Shown here: positions 36,640 to 45,529 of the stretch, piece after piece
Position numbering within the stretch: the first letter of the stretch is position 1
Layout: each line of letters starts with the position of its first letter
DNA from: Blautia schinkii DSM 10518
Lineage (GTDB): Bacteria > Bacillota > Clostridia > Lachnospirales > Lachnospiraceae
DNA: 64,000 bases
Assembly (NCBI GenBank): GCA_000702025.1
Contig: JNKJ01000018.1
Location: forward strand, 1 to 64,000
Direction of reading: 5' to 3'
The notes under the pieces: generated by a model
The model's input: the letters and a program-made list of their open reading frames with translations, nothing else
Database searches by the model: none
Told to the model about the DNA's origin: nothing
Translations under genes and position numbers: made by a program

Positions 36640-37221
36640 TTATCGGGTTAAACCTATGAAATTTTCTAATATTTTATTTCCCTCCGGCGTGAGTATGGAT
36701 TCCGGGTGAAACTGTAATCCATAAATGGGGAGCGTCCTGTGCTGCACAGCCATGATCTCGCCCGCATGTGAAAGGGCTGTGACTTCAAGCTCCTTCGGCA
36801 GCCCTTCAGGCTCCACGATAAGGGAATGGTATCTCGCTGCCTCAAGCTCTTCATTCAGTCCCTGAAACAGCGTACAGGGAGCAATGAGCCGGAGCTTATC
36901 CTGTCTGCCGTGCATGAGTTCATGCGCAAGGCTCACACGCCCTCCCAGCGCCTCGCAGATTCCCTGATGCCCCAGACATACGCCAAGGATTGGAATCTTT
37001 ATCTGATTTTCTGCAATCTTTTGTATGAGCGATTCACAGATACCAGCCTCCGCCGGTCTGCCCGGACCGGGAGAGATAACGATGGCCTCCGGATTTAGTT
37101 CCAGGATTTCCTCCGGGGAAAGCTCCCGGTTCCGGATCACCTTTATATCAGGCCGGATGGCTCCCAACATCTGATACAGGTTATAGGAAAAGCTGTCGTA
37201 ATTGTCAATCAAGAGTATCAT
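36640..37221 (-). CDS. trpG: Anthranilate synthase component II, glutamine amidotransferase
   Basis: A 193-residue class I amidotransferase supplying ammonia to TrpE. The oxyanion motif VISPGPGRPAEAG, the nucleophile in GVCLGHQGICEALGG, and the His-Glu pair in YGLQFHPESIL are complete. Its ATG overlaps the trpE stop (ATGA). It could also serve aminodeoxychorismate synthase, as in Bacillus, but that is not shown here. Confidence 0.95.
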   Translation of the reverse strand: MILLIDNYDSFSYNLYQMLGAIRPDIKVIRNRELSPEEILELNPEAIVISPGPGRPAEAGICESLIQKIAENQIKIPILGVCLGHQGICEALGGRVSLAHELMHGRQDKLRLIAPCTLFQGLNEELEAARYHSLIVEPEGLPKELEVTALSHAGEIMAVQHRTLPIYGLQFHPESILTPEGNKILENFIGLTR

Positions 37222-38735
37222 CTCTCCACCTCCTCTGCCTGCTTAAGCGCCCGCATTACGGCCTGTGCTTTGTTCGCAGATTCCTCATATTCCTTTTCCG
37301 GGATGCTGTCTGCCACGATTCCTCCACCTGCCTGTACATACACCTTGCCGTTCTTTTTCACTGCCATACGGATGGCAATACAGGTGTCCAGGTTTCCCGT
37401 GAAGTCCAGATAGCCTAACGCTCCGCCGTAAATTCCCCTCGGAGCCTTTTCCAGCTCCTCGATAATCTGGCACGCCCTGATTTTCGGCGCTCCGGAAAGT
37501 GTCCCGGCGGGTAAGACCGCCTCCACCGCGTCCAGTCCGTCAAAGTCCTCCCGGATATCACCCTCCACCTGGGAGCAAATGTGCATGATTCTTGAATACC
37601 TGTGGATCATCTTGTATCTTGTGACTTCCACGGAACCAAACCGGGAGATTTTCCCAAGGTCGTTCCGTCCTAAATCTACCAGCATATTGTGCTCGGAAAG
37701 CTCCTTTTCGTCTGACAGAAGCTCTTTTTCCAGGGCAATGTCTTCAGTCTCATCCGCGCCTCTTGGCCTGGAACCTGCTACCGGGAAGGTTGTTAATCTG
37801 CCATGCTCCAGACGCACCAGCGTTTCCGGAGAGCTGCACATCACTTCCAGGTCATCGATTTTGAGATACACCATATACGGGGAGGGGTTGGTGGTGCGCA
37901 GCACACGGTAAGCGTTTAAAAGGCTTTTGCTATAAGCACTCTCAAACTGACGGGAGATTACAGCCTGGAAAATGTCTCCCTTGCGAATATATTCCTTCGT
38001 CTTTTCCACCACCCTGCAATATTCCTCCTTACTGAAATTGCAGGTGAAATCTACTTTGGCTGGGACCGGATCACTCTCCGCTGGTACAGGCTCCCTTAAA
38101 AATGCGGCCATCCGTTCAAGCGCTGCTGTGGCTTTGCCGTAGTTCTCCAGGAGACGGTCGGTTTTCATATTGTAGATCAGTTGGATTTTCTGTTTCAGGT
38201 GGTCGTAGACAATCACTTTTTCAAAAAGCATCAGGTCAAAATCCGGGAAATCCCCGCTTTTCAGTATCAGCTCCGGTTCTGCGTAATGGATCATGGAGTA
38301 GCCGTAATATCCCACCAGGCCTCCGGCAAAGGGAGGCATCTCCGGAAGAGACGGAGCCCGGAATTCCTTCATGAGTCCGCGGATGATTTCCAGAGGATTT
38401 TCCGTGTTGAGAGTTATTATGGAGGCCGTTTCTGAAGTAATCGTTTCTGCAGCATCCATACCTGCGGCTGTTATCCTTCCGCCGTCATTTCTCTCAATCG
38501 TAACCTTATGGTCCTTTCCGGTAATACGCAGCAACGGCTCATACCCAAGGAACGAATACCTGGCCCATCGTTCACTGCCCTCCACACTTTCCAGCAGGAA
38601 GCAGCGTTTACTCCTCGCCGTCAGTTTTTTCAGGATACCAATGGGAGTGATAATGTCTGCGTAAATCTCTTTGCTTACCGGAAGAATGGGATATTCCCCG
38701 GCCAATTCCATTAATCTGTTTACTTCTGTTTTCAT
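37218..38735 (-). CDS. trpE: Anthranilate synthase component I
   Basis: A 505-residue chorismate-using enzyme. The C-terminal catalytic domain has FQAVISRQFES, PVAGSRPRGADETED, LPAGTLSGAPKIRA and the end of the active site in YVQAGGGIVADSIPEKEYEE. The N-terminal region carries the tryptophan feedback site typical of the family (LLESVEGSERWARYSFLG). AAAGGAGG precedes the ATG. It is first in the operon, 70 bp after the T-box terminator. Confidence 0.96.
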   Translation of the reverse strand: MKTEVNRLMELAGEYPILPVSKEIYADIITPIGILKKLTARSKRCFLLESVEGSERWARYSFLGYEPLLRITGKDHKVTIERNDGGRITAAGMDAAETITSETASIITLNTENPLEIIRGLMKEFRAPSLPEMPPFAGGLVGYYGYSMIHYAEPELILKSGDFPDFDLMLFEKVIVYDHLKQKIQLIYNMKTDRLLENYGKATAALERMAAFLREPVPAESDPVPAKVDFTCNFSKEEYCRVVEKTKEYIRKGDIFQAVISRQFESAYSKSLLNAYRVLRTTNPSPYMVYLKIDDLEVMCSSPETLVRLEHGRLTTFPVAGSRPRGADETEDIALEKELLSDEKELSEHNMLVDLGRNDLGKISRFGSVEVTRYKMIHRYSRIMHICSQVEGDIREDFDGLDAVEAVLPAGTLSGAPKIRACQIIEELEKAPRGIYGGALGYLDFTGNLDTCIAIRMAVKKNGKVYVQAGGGIVADSIPEKEYEESANKAQAVMRALKQAEEVER

Positions 38736-38799
38736 GATGTCGTCCTCCTTTGATGCATGGGGACATGTGGGCTTTTTGAAATTGAATTGCTCAATTTTA

Positions 38800-39105
38800 T
38801 CAACAATAAAAAAAGCTCCTGCCCCCTAACATTAATTGTTATGGGACAAAAGCTTATACTTCTGCGATACCACCCAAATTGACTGCCGTAAAATAAACAG
38901 TCCGCTCCATTCGTGTACCATCATACACGCCCCGGTTGATAACGGATGGGGTCTCCCGTCAGTTCCTACTCCCTCACAGGTTTCAGTCTGCCCTCGCAAG
39001 TCCATTCCAGAAAAACTCCGCCGCTGTCCTCTCACCTGTGGACAACTCTCTGTGCGCATCTGCCATCCTGTACTACTCTTGCTCATCGGTTTGTTCCTTT
39101 TTCTG
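38800..39105 (-). promoter_or_regulatory. Tryptophan T-box leader of the trp operon
   Basis: The minus strand carries the T-box core TGGGTGGTATCGC (complement of 38864-38876). It is followed by a terminator at 38808-38855, in which AGCTTTTGTCCC pairs with GGGGGCAGGAGCTT before seven T residues. The likely specifier is TGG at 39002-39004, preceded by GAA and followed by A as usual. Uncharged tRNA-Trp would favour the antiterminator and switch on trpE and the rest. Confidence 0.9.
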
Positions 39106-39110
39106 AAAAC

Positions 39111-39139
39111 AGTATAATACAGCAAAAATTCATTGTCAA
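39111..39139 (-). promoter_or_regulatory. Promoter of the trp operon
   Basis: TTGACA, a 17-bp spacer and TATACT on the minus strand make a near-perfect housekeeping promoter, starting transcription near 39104 at the head of the T-box leader. Confidence 0.85.
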
Positions 39140-39215
39140 TACTTTTTTGTAATTTTACATCAATTCATCAACGCATCAACGTATCAATCTGCGGATATAT
39201 TGAATTAAGTGACAG

Positions 39216-40091
39216 TCAATAACAAATCACCTCACACCCATCCTCAGTCACCAACACAGTCACTTCCCACTGGGCGGAGGGCTTGCCGTCTGCGGTGCGC
39301 ACGGTCCAGCCATCGTTTTCATCGGTGTAGATTTCATCGCTTCCCATGTTTACCATAGGCTCAATGGTGAACATCATGCCCGGCACCATGAGTACGCCGC
39401 TGTTGTCCGAGGATACATAGCTTACCCAGGGATCCTCGTGGAATTCCAGGCCAATCCCGTGGCCGCCGATCTGCTGCACCACCGTATACCCGTTTTCCAA
39501 AGCGTGTTCATGAACCGCATGGCCCATATTCCCGATAGGCGTCCAGGGCTTCACTTTAGAAACTCCGATTTCCACACACTCCTTAACCACCTGCACCAGC
39601 TTTTCTTTCTCCGGACTCACCTTTCCGATACAGAACATTCGTGAGGAGTCAGAGAAATATCCCTGATAAATGGTGGAAACATCCACATTGATGATATCTC
39701 CCTCTTTTAGCACTTCCTCCTCAGAGGGGATTCCGTGGCACACAACCTCGTTGATAGAGGTACATACACTTTTCGGAAAACCGTCATACCCAAGGGGCGC
39801 GGGAATCCCGCCGTGCTTGACTGTCTGCTCGTGCACCCAGCGGTTGATCTCCTCCGTGCTCACACCAGGGCCGATATGCTCTGCCACATAGTCAAGGATC
39901 GCGATATTGATCTTACAGCTTTCCTTAATCCTCTGCACCTGCTGAGGTGTTTTAATCAAATCATGAGAAATCACTGGAAAGCCTTTCTGTCGAAGCTGCT
40001 CAAGTTTTTCATCAAAAGCCTCGTGGCATTTTTTGTATTTTTTCCCGCTTCCGCACCAACAGGGGTCATTTCTTCCAATTTTACCGGACAT
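39216..40091 (-). CDS. map: Type I methionine aminopeptidase with SEC-C zinc motif
   Basis: A 291-residue enzyme that removes initiator methionine. The N-terminus has a SEC-C type zinc motif, RNDPCWCGSGKKYKKCH, found in longer clostridial forms. Metal ligands lie in DIINVDVSTIYQGYFSDSSR, GGHGIGLEFHEDP and MMFTIEPMVNMG. It stands alone between the trp promoter region and the ZIP gene. Confidence 0.95.
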   Translation of the reverse strand: MSGKIGRNDPCWCGSGKKYKKCHEAFDEKLEQLRQKGFPVISHDLIKTPQQVQRIKESCKINIAILDYVAEHIGPGVSTEEINRWVHEQTVKHGGIPAPLGYDGFPKSVCTSINEVVCHGIPSEEEVLKEGDIINVDVSTIYQGYFSDSSRMFCIGKVSPEKEKLVQVVKECVEIGVSKVKPWTPIGNMGHAVHEHALENGYTVVQQIGGHGIGLEFHEDPWVSYVSSDNSGVLMVPGMMFTIEPMVNMGSDEIYTDENDGWTVRTADGKPSAQWEVTVLVTEDGCEVICY

Positions 40092-40126
40092 TTTCCTACT
40101 CCTTATATTTCATACTATAATAACTC

Positions 40127-40903
40127 TTATCCAAGCGCCACATCGAGAACCATCATCAGCACGAAGCCAACGGCAAAGGCAATCGTCGCCACATTGCTGT
40201 GCTCTCCTTCGCTGGCCTCAGGAATCAGCTCCTCCACGACCACATAAATCATAGCTCCCGCTGCAAAGGCCAGGAGATACGGCAGCACAGGCGTGATATA
40301 CGCTGCAAGAAGCAGGGTTACGGCACCTGCCACAGGCTCTACCGCACCGGATGCGGTGCCATAGAGAAAAGCCCTTCCTCTGCTGTAGCCGTCACCGCGA
40401 AGCGGCATAGAGATGATCGCACCCTCCGGAAAGTTCTGGATTGCGATTCCCACTGCCAGGGCGAAAGCTCCGGCCATGGTCACGGAATCATTCCCGGAAA
40501 GAACCCCCGCAAAAACAGCACCCGCGGAAAGTCCCTCGGGTATATTGTGAAGAGTGACTGCCAAAACTAACATCGTCGTCTTTTTCAGAGAACACTTTGG
40601 TCCCTCGGACTCATCGCAGCCCAGATGCAGATGAGGCACAATCTTGTCCATCAATAAAAGGAAACCAATGCCGATCAAAAATCCCACCGCTGCAGGTACA
40701 AATGCAAAGCGGCCCATTCCCTCGCTCATATCCATCGCCGGAATCAAAAGAGACCACACCGAAGCAGCCACCATCACCCCTGAAGCGAAACCAAGGAAGG
40801 ATTTCTGAACCAGCGGCCTTAATTCTCTTCTCATAAAAAATACACAAGCAGAGCCTAAGGTGGTTCCAATAAAAGGTATCATCAAACCTAAGAATATATT
40901 CAT
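40127..40903 (-). CDS. ZIP-family divalent metal transporter
   Basis: A 258-residue membrane protein with about eight hydrophobic segments. The ZIP signature is VLAVTLHNIPEGLSAGAVFAG near residue 118, and a second site lies in IAIQNFPEGAIIS. It probably imports zinc or another divalent metal. The start follows GAAAGGAAG. Its promoter and leader are shared with the DUF512 gene, hinting at common control. Confidence 0.9.
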   Translation of the reverse strand: MNIFLGLMIPFIGTTLGSACVFFMRRELRPLVQKSFLGFASGVMVAASVWSLLIPAMDMSEGMGRFAFVPAAVGFLIGIGFLLLMDKIVPHLHLGCDESEGPKCSLKKTTMLVLAVTLHNIPEGLSAGAVFAGVLSGNDSVTMAGAFALAVGIAIQNFPEGAIISMPLRGDGYSRGRAFLYGTASGAVEPVAGAVTLLLAAYITPVLPYLLAFAAGAMIYVVVEELIPEASEGEHSNVATIAFAVGFVLMMVLDVALG

Positions 40904-40924
40904 TCTTTTCTTCCTTTCTTTTTC

Positions 40925-41007
40925 AATACTTACGTTTCCTTATGGCCAGCACAGTAAATGCACAGACCTTCCTAAACTCTTAATATCATACCACAATTGT
41001 TTTAAAA
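40925..41007 (-). repeat. Promoter-leader unit, copy 2 (ZIP gene)
   Basis: The homologue of 26630-26710. On the minus strand AATTGTGGTATGATA gives the -10, followed by GGTCTGTGCATTTACTGTGC and GGCC, which fold into the same hairpin as in copy 1 through G-U and G-C exchanges. The tail has CATAAGGAAACGTAAG before the ZIP ribosome binding site. It holds no frame. Confidence 0.65.
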
Positions 41008-41022
41008 TTAACACCATTTTTC

Positions 41023-41051
41023 TTGCTCCTGGCAAAATACTGTGCTATACT
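41023..41051 (+). promoter_or_regulatory. Promoter of thiT
   Basis: TTGCTC, a 17-bp spacer and TATACT, the latter preceded by TGC, form a promoter that starts transcription near 41058, just before the TPP riboswitch. Confidence 0.65.
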
Positions 41052-41062
41052 AAATTATTGAA

Positions 41063-41145
41063 CCAAGGGAGCTTGCGTAAGCAGGCTGAGAGGAAGCGGG
41101 GCTTCGACCTTTAAACTTGATTTGGATAATGCCAACGTAAGGAGG
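41063..41145 (+). promoter_or_regulatory. TPP riboswitch (THI element)
   Basis: The conserved THI core is evident: GGCTGAGAGGAAG, CGACCTTTAAACTTGATTTGG and then GATAATGCCAACGTAAGGAGG. The 3' end runs straight into the GGAGG ribosome binding site of thiT. Control is therefore probably translational, by hiding that site when thiamine pyrophosphate is bound. No separate terminator lies between it and the gene. Confidence 0.93.
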
Positions 41146-41154
41146 AAAATGAAT

Positions 41155-41850
41155 ATGTTTAAGTCTCTGGTGACCGCAGACGGCGGTCTGACCACAGCAG
41201 GCTACGCAGCTACGATCATAGCTGCGCTGATTCTAATCGCTGTTGTGGTTTATCTCTGTAACAGAAACAGTTCCACAAAGAAAATGACAACTCAACAGCT
41301 GGTGACCTGTGCGGTAGCTCTGGCTCTCGCCTACGTCGCCTCATACATCCGGGTGTTCAAGCTGCCCTTCGGCGGTTCTGTCACTCTTTTCAGCATGCTC
41401 TTCATCGCCCTGATCGGCTATTGGTACGGGGTGAAGGTGGGAATACTCACAGGCCTGGTTTACGGTATCTTCCAGTTTCTCCAGGAGCCTTATGTACTCT
41501 CACTCTTCCAGGTATGCTGCGATTATATCCTGGCTTTCGGAGCCATGGGCCTGTCCGGGCTCTTTTCAAAATCGAAAAAGCACGGACTTCTTAAGGCTTA
41601 CCTGATCGCAATCCTGGCCAGAGGCGCTTTTCACGCTCTGGGCGGATACTTATACTGGATGGACTACATGCCGGAGAATTTCCCGCAGTCACTGGCAGCC
41701 CTCTATCCGATCATCTATAACTACAGCTACATACTGCTGGAGGGTGTGCTCACTGTCATCGTTATCTCCGTCCCCGCTGTATCCAAAGCGCTGACGCAGA
41801 TCCGTACTGTGACCACCCCCGCAGGAGCTTTAAGCACCGCTTCCAAATAA
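41155..41850 (+). CDS. thiT: Energy-coupled thiamine transporter subunit ThiT
   Basis: A 231-residue membrane protein, the substrate-binding S component of an ECF transporter for thiamine. The motif LALAYVASYIRVFKLPFGGSVTLFSML and the later GYLYWMDYMP contain thiamine-site residues of the family. There is an extra N-terminal membrane segment (about 10-30). The ATG at 41155 is 9 nt after GGAGG; one at 41149 is only 3 nt away and less likely. The TPP riboswitch upstream supports the substrate. Confidence 0.93.
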   Translation: MFKSLVTADGGLTTAGYAATIIAALILIAVVVYLCNRNSSTKKMTTQQLVTCAVALALAYVASYIRVFKLPFGGSVTLFSMLFIALIGYWYGVKVGILTGLVYGIFQFLQEPYVLSLFQVCCDYILAFGAMGLSGLFSKSKKHGLLKAYLIAILARGAFHALGGYLYWMDYMPENFPQSLAALYPIIYNYSYILLEGVLTVIVISVPAVSKALTQIRTVTTPAGALSTASK

Positions 41851-41867
41851 ATAAAAAACCGCTTTCA

Positions 41868-41900
41868 AAAACCGCCGGACCCTTGCCGGCGGTTTTTTCT
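41868..41900 (+). terminator. Terminator of thiT
   Basis: ACCGCCGG pairs with CCGGCGGT around a 7-nt loop, followed by six T residues. Confidence 0.9.
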
Positions 41901-41909
41901 ACGAACCTG

Positions 41910-41938
41910 TTGCGTTTTCCCATTTCTAGTCTTATAAT
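41910..41938 (+). promoter_or_regulatory. Promoter of the MATE exporter gene
   Basis: TTGCGT, a 17-bp spacer and TATAAT give a strong promoter starting near 41945. A perfect palindrome begins at the start site. Confidence 0.8.
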
Positions 41939-41946
41939 ATACAAGA

Positions 41947-41973
41947 ACACCTGCACTTCACAAGTGCAGGTGT
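41947..41973 (+). promoter_or_regulatory. 12-bp palindrome at the MATE transcription start
   Basis: ACACCTGCACTT pairs perfectly with AAGTGCAGGTGT around a 3-nt loop. Its position at about +2 to +28 fits a repressor operator, or a 5' mRNA hairpin. CTATTTT follows it, too weak a T-run for a confident terminator. Confidence 0.6.
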
Positions 41974-42003
41974 CTATTTTGATTAGGAACGAGGTTGATT
42001 ATA

Positions 42004-43374
42004 ATGGAACAAAACCGTGATCAAAAGCTGGGCACCATGCCAATCCCTAAGCTGATGGTAAGTCTTGCCATCCCTTCGGTCATCGCCCAGCTCATCAATG
42101 TACTTTACAACATCGTGGACCGCATGTACATCGGCCACATTGAGGAGATCGGCCATATTGCCCTCACAGGCGTAGGGCTTACCTTCCCTATCATCATGCT
42201 CATTTCCGCATTCAGCGCCTTCATCGGCGCCGGAGGGGCACCTCTGGCAGCCATCGCACTGGGCAAGGGAGACCGGGACCGCGCGGAAAAGATACTTGGC
42301 AACGGCGTGAGCGTGCTGTTTGCTTTCTCTGTCATACTCACCATATTCTTCCTGATCTTTAAGCGTCCGCTCCTCTATCTGTTCGGAGCCAGCGATCAGA
42401 CCATCGTATATGCAGAGAACTACATTACCATCTATTTGATTGGTACCATTTTTGTACAGTTTGCCCTGGGTCTTAATATGTTCATCTCCTCCCAGGGACA
42501 GGCCAAAACCGCCATGCTCTCCGTCCTCATCGGCGCGGTGACGAACATTATCCTGGACCCGATCTTTATCTTCGGCTTCCACATGAATGTACGCGGCGCT
42601 GCCCTGGCCACCATCATCTCCCAGGCACTAAGCGCAATCTGGGTGGTGCGTTTCCTGTTTTCCAAAAAGACGGTAATGCGTATCCGTAAATGCAACCTAA
42701 AGCCGGATTTCCGTATTATCGGCAGTGTCATGGCTTTGGGTATTTCTCCTTTTATCATGCAGGCTACAGAGAGCGCGATCAATATCGTGCTGAACCGCGG
42801 ACTGCAGACGTATGGCGGCGACCTGTATGTAGGCTCCATGACCATCATGCAGAGTGTCATGCAGCTTGTAGTCGTACCGGTACAAGGCTTTACCCAGGGC
42901 ATCCAGCCAATCATCAGCTACAACTTCGGTGCCCGTAAGTTTGACAGAGTGAAGAAAACTTACCGCCTGACCATCGCCTTTACCTTTATGGTAGCTACGG
43001 CGGCCTGCCTCTGCACGGTAAGCTTCCCCACTGTTTTTGCCGGAATCTTTACCTCAAACAAGGAATTGATCGACCTGATCGGCAAGGTTATGCCTATCTT
43101 CATGTCCGGAATCTGGATCTTCGGAATACAGATGGGGTGCCAGACCACCTTCATGGGCCTTGGCCAGGCAAAAATATCTCTGTTCATTGCTCTTTTGCGT
43201 AAGGTCATCCTGCTCATTCCGCTGGCTTTGATTCTTCCGAAATTCTTCGGTGTCATGGGTATTTATTACTCAGAGCCAATCTCGGACATCACAGCCGCAA
43301 CGACTGCCGGAATCATCTTCCTCTGTGTGCGTAAGAAAATCGTCTCTGAGGAAGCGCTGGCAAAGCTGGATTAA
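42004..43374 (+). CDS. MATE-family multidrug/sodium antiporter
   Basis: A 456-residue membrane protein with about 12 hydrophobic segments in two similar halves. Typical are IPSVIAQLINVLYNIVDRMYIGH near the N-terminus and GFTQGIQPIISYNFGARKFDRV in the middle. It expels cations or drugs by exchange for Na+ or H+. The ATG at 42004 follows GAGG with 9-nt spacing. The palindrome at its start site suggests a dedicated repressor that is not encoded next to it. Confidence 0.9.
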   Translation: MEQNRDQKLGTMPIPKLMVSLAIPSVIAQLINVLYNIVDRMYIGHIEEIGHIALTGVGLTFPIIMLISAFSAFIGAGGAPLAAIALGKGDRDRAEKILGNGVSVLFAFSVILTIFFLIFKRPLLYLFGASDQTIVYAENYITIYLIGTIFVQFALGLNMFISSQGQAKTAMLSVLIGAVTNIILDPIFIFGFHMNVRGAALATIISQALSAIWVVRFLFSKKTVMRIRKCNLKPDFRIIGSVMALGISPFIMQATESAINIVLNRGLQTYGGDLYVGSMTIMQSVMQLVVVPVQGFTQGIQPIISYNFGARKFDRVKKTYRLTIAFTFMVATAACLCTVSFPTVFAGIFTSNKELIDLIGKVMPIFMSGIWIFGIQMGCQTTFMGLGQAKISLFIALLRKVILLIPLALILPKFFGVMGIYYSEPISDITAATTAGIIFLCVRKKIVSEEALAKLD

Positions 43375-43403
43375 TTCAGTCACACTATATTTGTACTTGC
43401 TGC

Positions 43404-44843
43404 TTAATTGTTTTCCGTATCCAGTTTTACATATACAGTACCCACATCGTCACCCTCACCGCATGATCCGTAAGCGAGATACAGATTGTCCAGCCAGTGC
43501 TCCGGCACGGCAAAGCCATATCGGACAGTCTTTTTCTCGCCTGCCTTGAGGGCGGTATTAAAGAAATGAGAGTCTCCCGGGAATGCAGAGCTGTCGAAAT
43601 AAAACGGGAAGTGATCCGTATTCAGAGGATATCTCGAGCAGCCTCTCCATTCTTTTTCCTTTGAATCGAGCTTATCCTCCTCAAACATAAGAGCCTTGAA
43701 ACCTCCGTCACTGTCCTGTACAAGTGAGCAGTACTGTGGCTGGGCATTCACATCCGGCTCATCCGTTTCCCCAAGATTCTCCATCACAGCCTCTACCTCT
43801 ACATATTTCACAGGATAAGTTCCAAGTGTGGTACTCTCTATTTTCTTTTCTTCCGGGTTCCAATAATCCGCAGTGAGCGTATATTCAGGCAGACTTCCAT
43901 CCTCCCCCAGATTCTCCGTTACTTCCTCATAATCATACACGGTATTTTCTGTAATCAGGGATTTATCTGCTTTGTCTTTCACATTTACATTGGTAACCGT
44001 CACCTGGATATTCGCCTGCTCCGGATTACCAATATTTCCTAACTGACGGAAGGGTTCCTGCATTGACACAATACTTTCCTTGGGAACACTCACATCTAAT
44101 GTCTCAACCTCCTCGACCTCGAGCATTTCAGATTCATAGGCAAATGCCTGATAGGTATGATCCGGGTCCTGCTCGGGAACCTCTTTAATCTCAATGTTTT
44201 CGCAAACCTTAAGCAATTCTTCCCTGGATACATCCTGGCTGAAATAGAGCATCACCGTGTGGCCGGATTCCTCAAAGGACAGCAGAGCAATATAGGGGTA
44301 CGAATATCCCTCCCGGCTGATCAGATATAGCTTTGACTGCTCAAGGGGAATTTCCTCACAGCCGCTTACATCCTGAAACTGCTCTGTTTTCGTAAGGCTG
44401 GCATCTGTCATGCTGATGCCGTCCGCACCATATTCTCCGCCGTAGGAATATTTCCCGTCATCCCATTTCTCATACCCCTCCGGCAGATATTTGGGCGTAA
44501 TCTCAATCGGTGGAATATATGTATCTGAATTAAGGTCATTGGCAATCGTGATCTGAGAGTTGTCAGCATCATAGTCCACACTGGTATTAAGAAGCTTAAC
44601 GGCAGCATACACACTGCCTACCAAAGCAACCGCCGCGCAAAGAGACACTGCTGCCACAGCAGGACGGCTGAAACGATATCTGTGATACTTCACTGTTTCC
44701 GGGCCTACGCTATTTAAAAGCTTGGCTTTTCTATCCTCATATCTCCTGGAAAAAACATGCTCACTCTCCAGAGACTCACACTGATTTTCCTGGACAAGCT
44801 CTCCTAAATTCTCTAATATTTTCCTGGTATTTTTTTCGCTCAT
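43404..44843 (-). CDS. Probable anti-sigma factor with large extracellular domain
   Basis: A 479-residue single-pass membrane protein. Residues 1-65 are cytoplasmic, about 66-87 are the membrane segment (PAVAAVSLCAAVALVGSVYAAV), and the remaining 390 residues lie outside and are acidic and Tyr/Glu-rich with no domain I can name for certain. It overlaps the ECF sigma gene by 68 bp, and its start follows AAGGAG inside that gene. The pairing implies it restrains the sigma factor, perhaps after sensing an envelope signal. Confidence 0.75.
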   Translation of the reverse strand: MSEKNTRKILENLGELVQENQCESLESEHVFSRRYEDRKAKLLNSVGPETVKYHRYRFSRPAVAAVSLCAAVALVGSVYAAVKLLNTSVDYDADNSQITIANDLNSDTYIPPIEITPKYLPEGYEKWDDGKYSYGGEYGADGISMTDASLTKTEQFQDVSGCEEIPLEQSKLYLISREGYSYPYIALLSFEESGHTVMLYFSQDVSREELLKVCENIEIKEVPEQDPDHTYQAFAYESEMLEVEEVETLDVSVPKESIVSMQEPFRQLGNIGNPEQANIQVTVTNVNVKDKADKSLITENTVYDYEEVTENLGEDGSLPEYTLTADYWNPEEKKIESTTLGTYPVKYVEVEAVMENLGETDEPDVNAQPQYCSLVQDSDGGFKALMFEEDKLDSKEKEWRGCSRYPLNTDHFPFYFDSSAFPGDSHFFNTALKAGEKKTVRYGFAVPEHWLDNLYLAYGSCGEGDDVGTVYVKLDTENN

Positions 44844-45369
44844 TTATCTCAACTCCTTCATTGTTCTGGATTTGTCTGCGCGCTCGTTCCAGCCGCTTAT
44901 TCACTGCATCCTCGGTAATCCCTAATATCTGCGCCGTCTCACTGGCTGTAAATCCATAGTAACAGCGCAGCCTGATTATCTCCAATGAGTTTTCCGGAAG
45001 ACGGTAAAGCAGGCTGATCAAGTATTTCCTGTCCTCCACTGCCTGCATGGGAAACACAGCGGTTTTCCGATCCTCCAGATACTCTACGGAGGCCGTATGC
45101 TCTGATTCACGATGGTTCCTGCGGTACTGGTCAATGGCTGTGGTTTTTAAAACCCGCATCACCAGTCTTCCGGTGTTTGTATCCTCTACATTTTCTATTA
45201 ACGGCAGATACCTGACTAATTTAATAAACGCGTCCTGTACCGCATCCTCGGCCTGGTCCACGTGTCCGAGAATGGAATAGGCCGCAGCATACATCTTCTG
45301 CTCATACTGCGTATAAAGCTCTTCCAACAGCCTGCGTTCCTTCTCTTTTGCTTTTTTCTTTTGAAACAA
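44776..45369 (-). CDS. ECF-type RNA polymerase sigma factor
   Basis: A 197-residue sigma-70-family protein. Region 2 shows HVDQAEDAVQDAFIKLVRYL near residues 36-55. Region 4 shows GFTASETAQILGITEDAVNKRLERAR near residues 140-165 with the helix-turn-helix. The likely start is a TTG at 45369 with GAGAGG 10 nt upstream. The C-terminal 22 codons overlap the anti-sigma gene, so the two are translated in step. Its targets are unknown. Confidence 0.88.
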   Translation of the reverse strand: MFQKKKAKEKERRLLEELYTQYEQKMYAAAYSILGHVDQAEDAVQDAFIKLVRYLPLIENVEDTNTGRLVMRVLKTTAIDQYRRNHRESEHTASVEYLEDRKTAVFPMQAVEDRKYLISLLYRLPENSLEIIRLRCYYGFTASETAQILGITEDAVNKRLERARRQIQNNEGVEINERKKYQENIREFRRACPGKSV

Positions 45370-45467
45370 CTCTTCATCACCTCTCTTTCCTTATTGAGCC
45401 GCTCATATTAAATATAACGCTGCTGGCTATGATAACCTGACTGAGAATTTAAATATTTTTTTGCTGC

Positions 45468-45528
45468 ACAAAAAAACACCGGGCAGACAAATCGGATGCT
45501 CTCCGATTGTCCTCCCGGTAATCTCTTG
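45468..45528 (-). terminator. Terminator of the ZorAB-like operon
   Basis: On the minus strand ACCGGG, GACAA and TCGGA segments pair across a 5-nt loop with small bulges, giving a long hairpin that is followed by GTTTTTTTG. It separates the motor genes from the sigma factor unit. Confidence 0.85.
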
Positions 45529-45529
45529 C

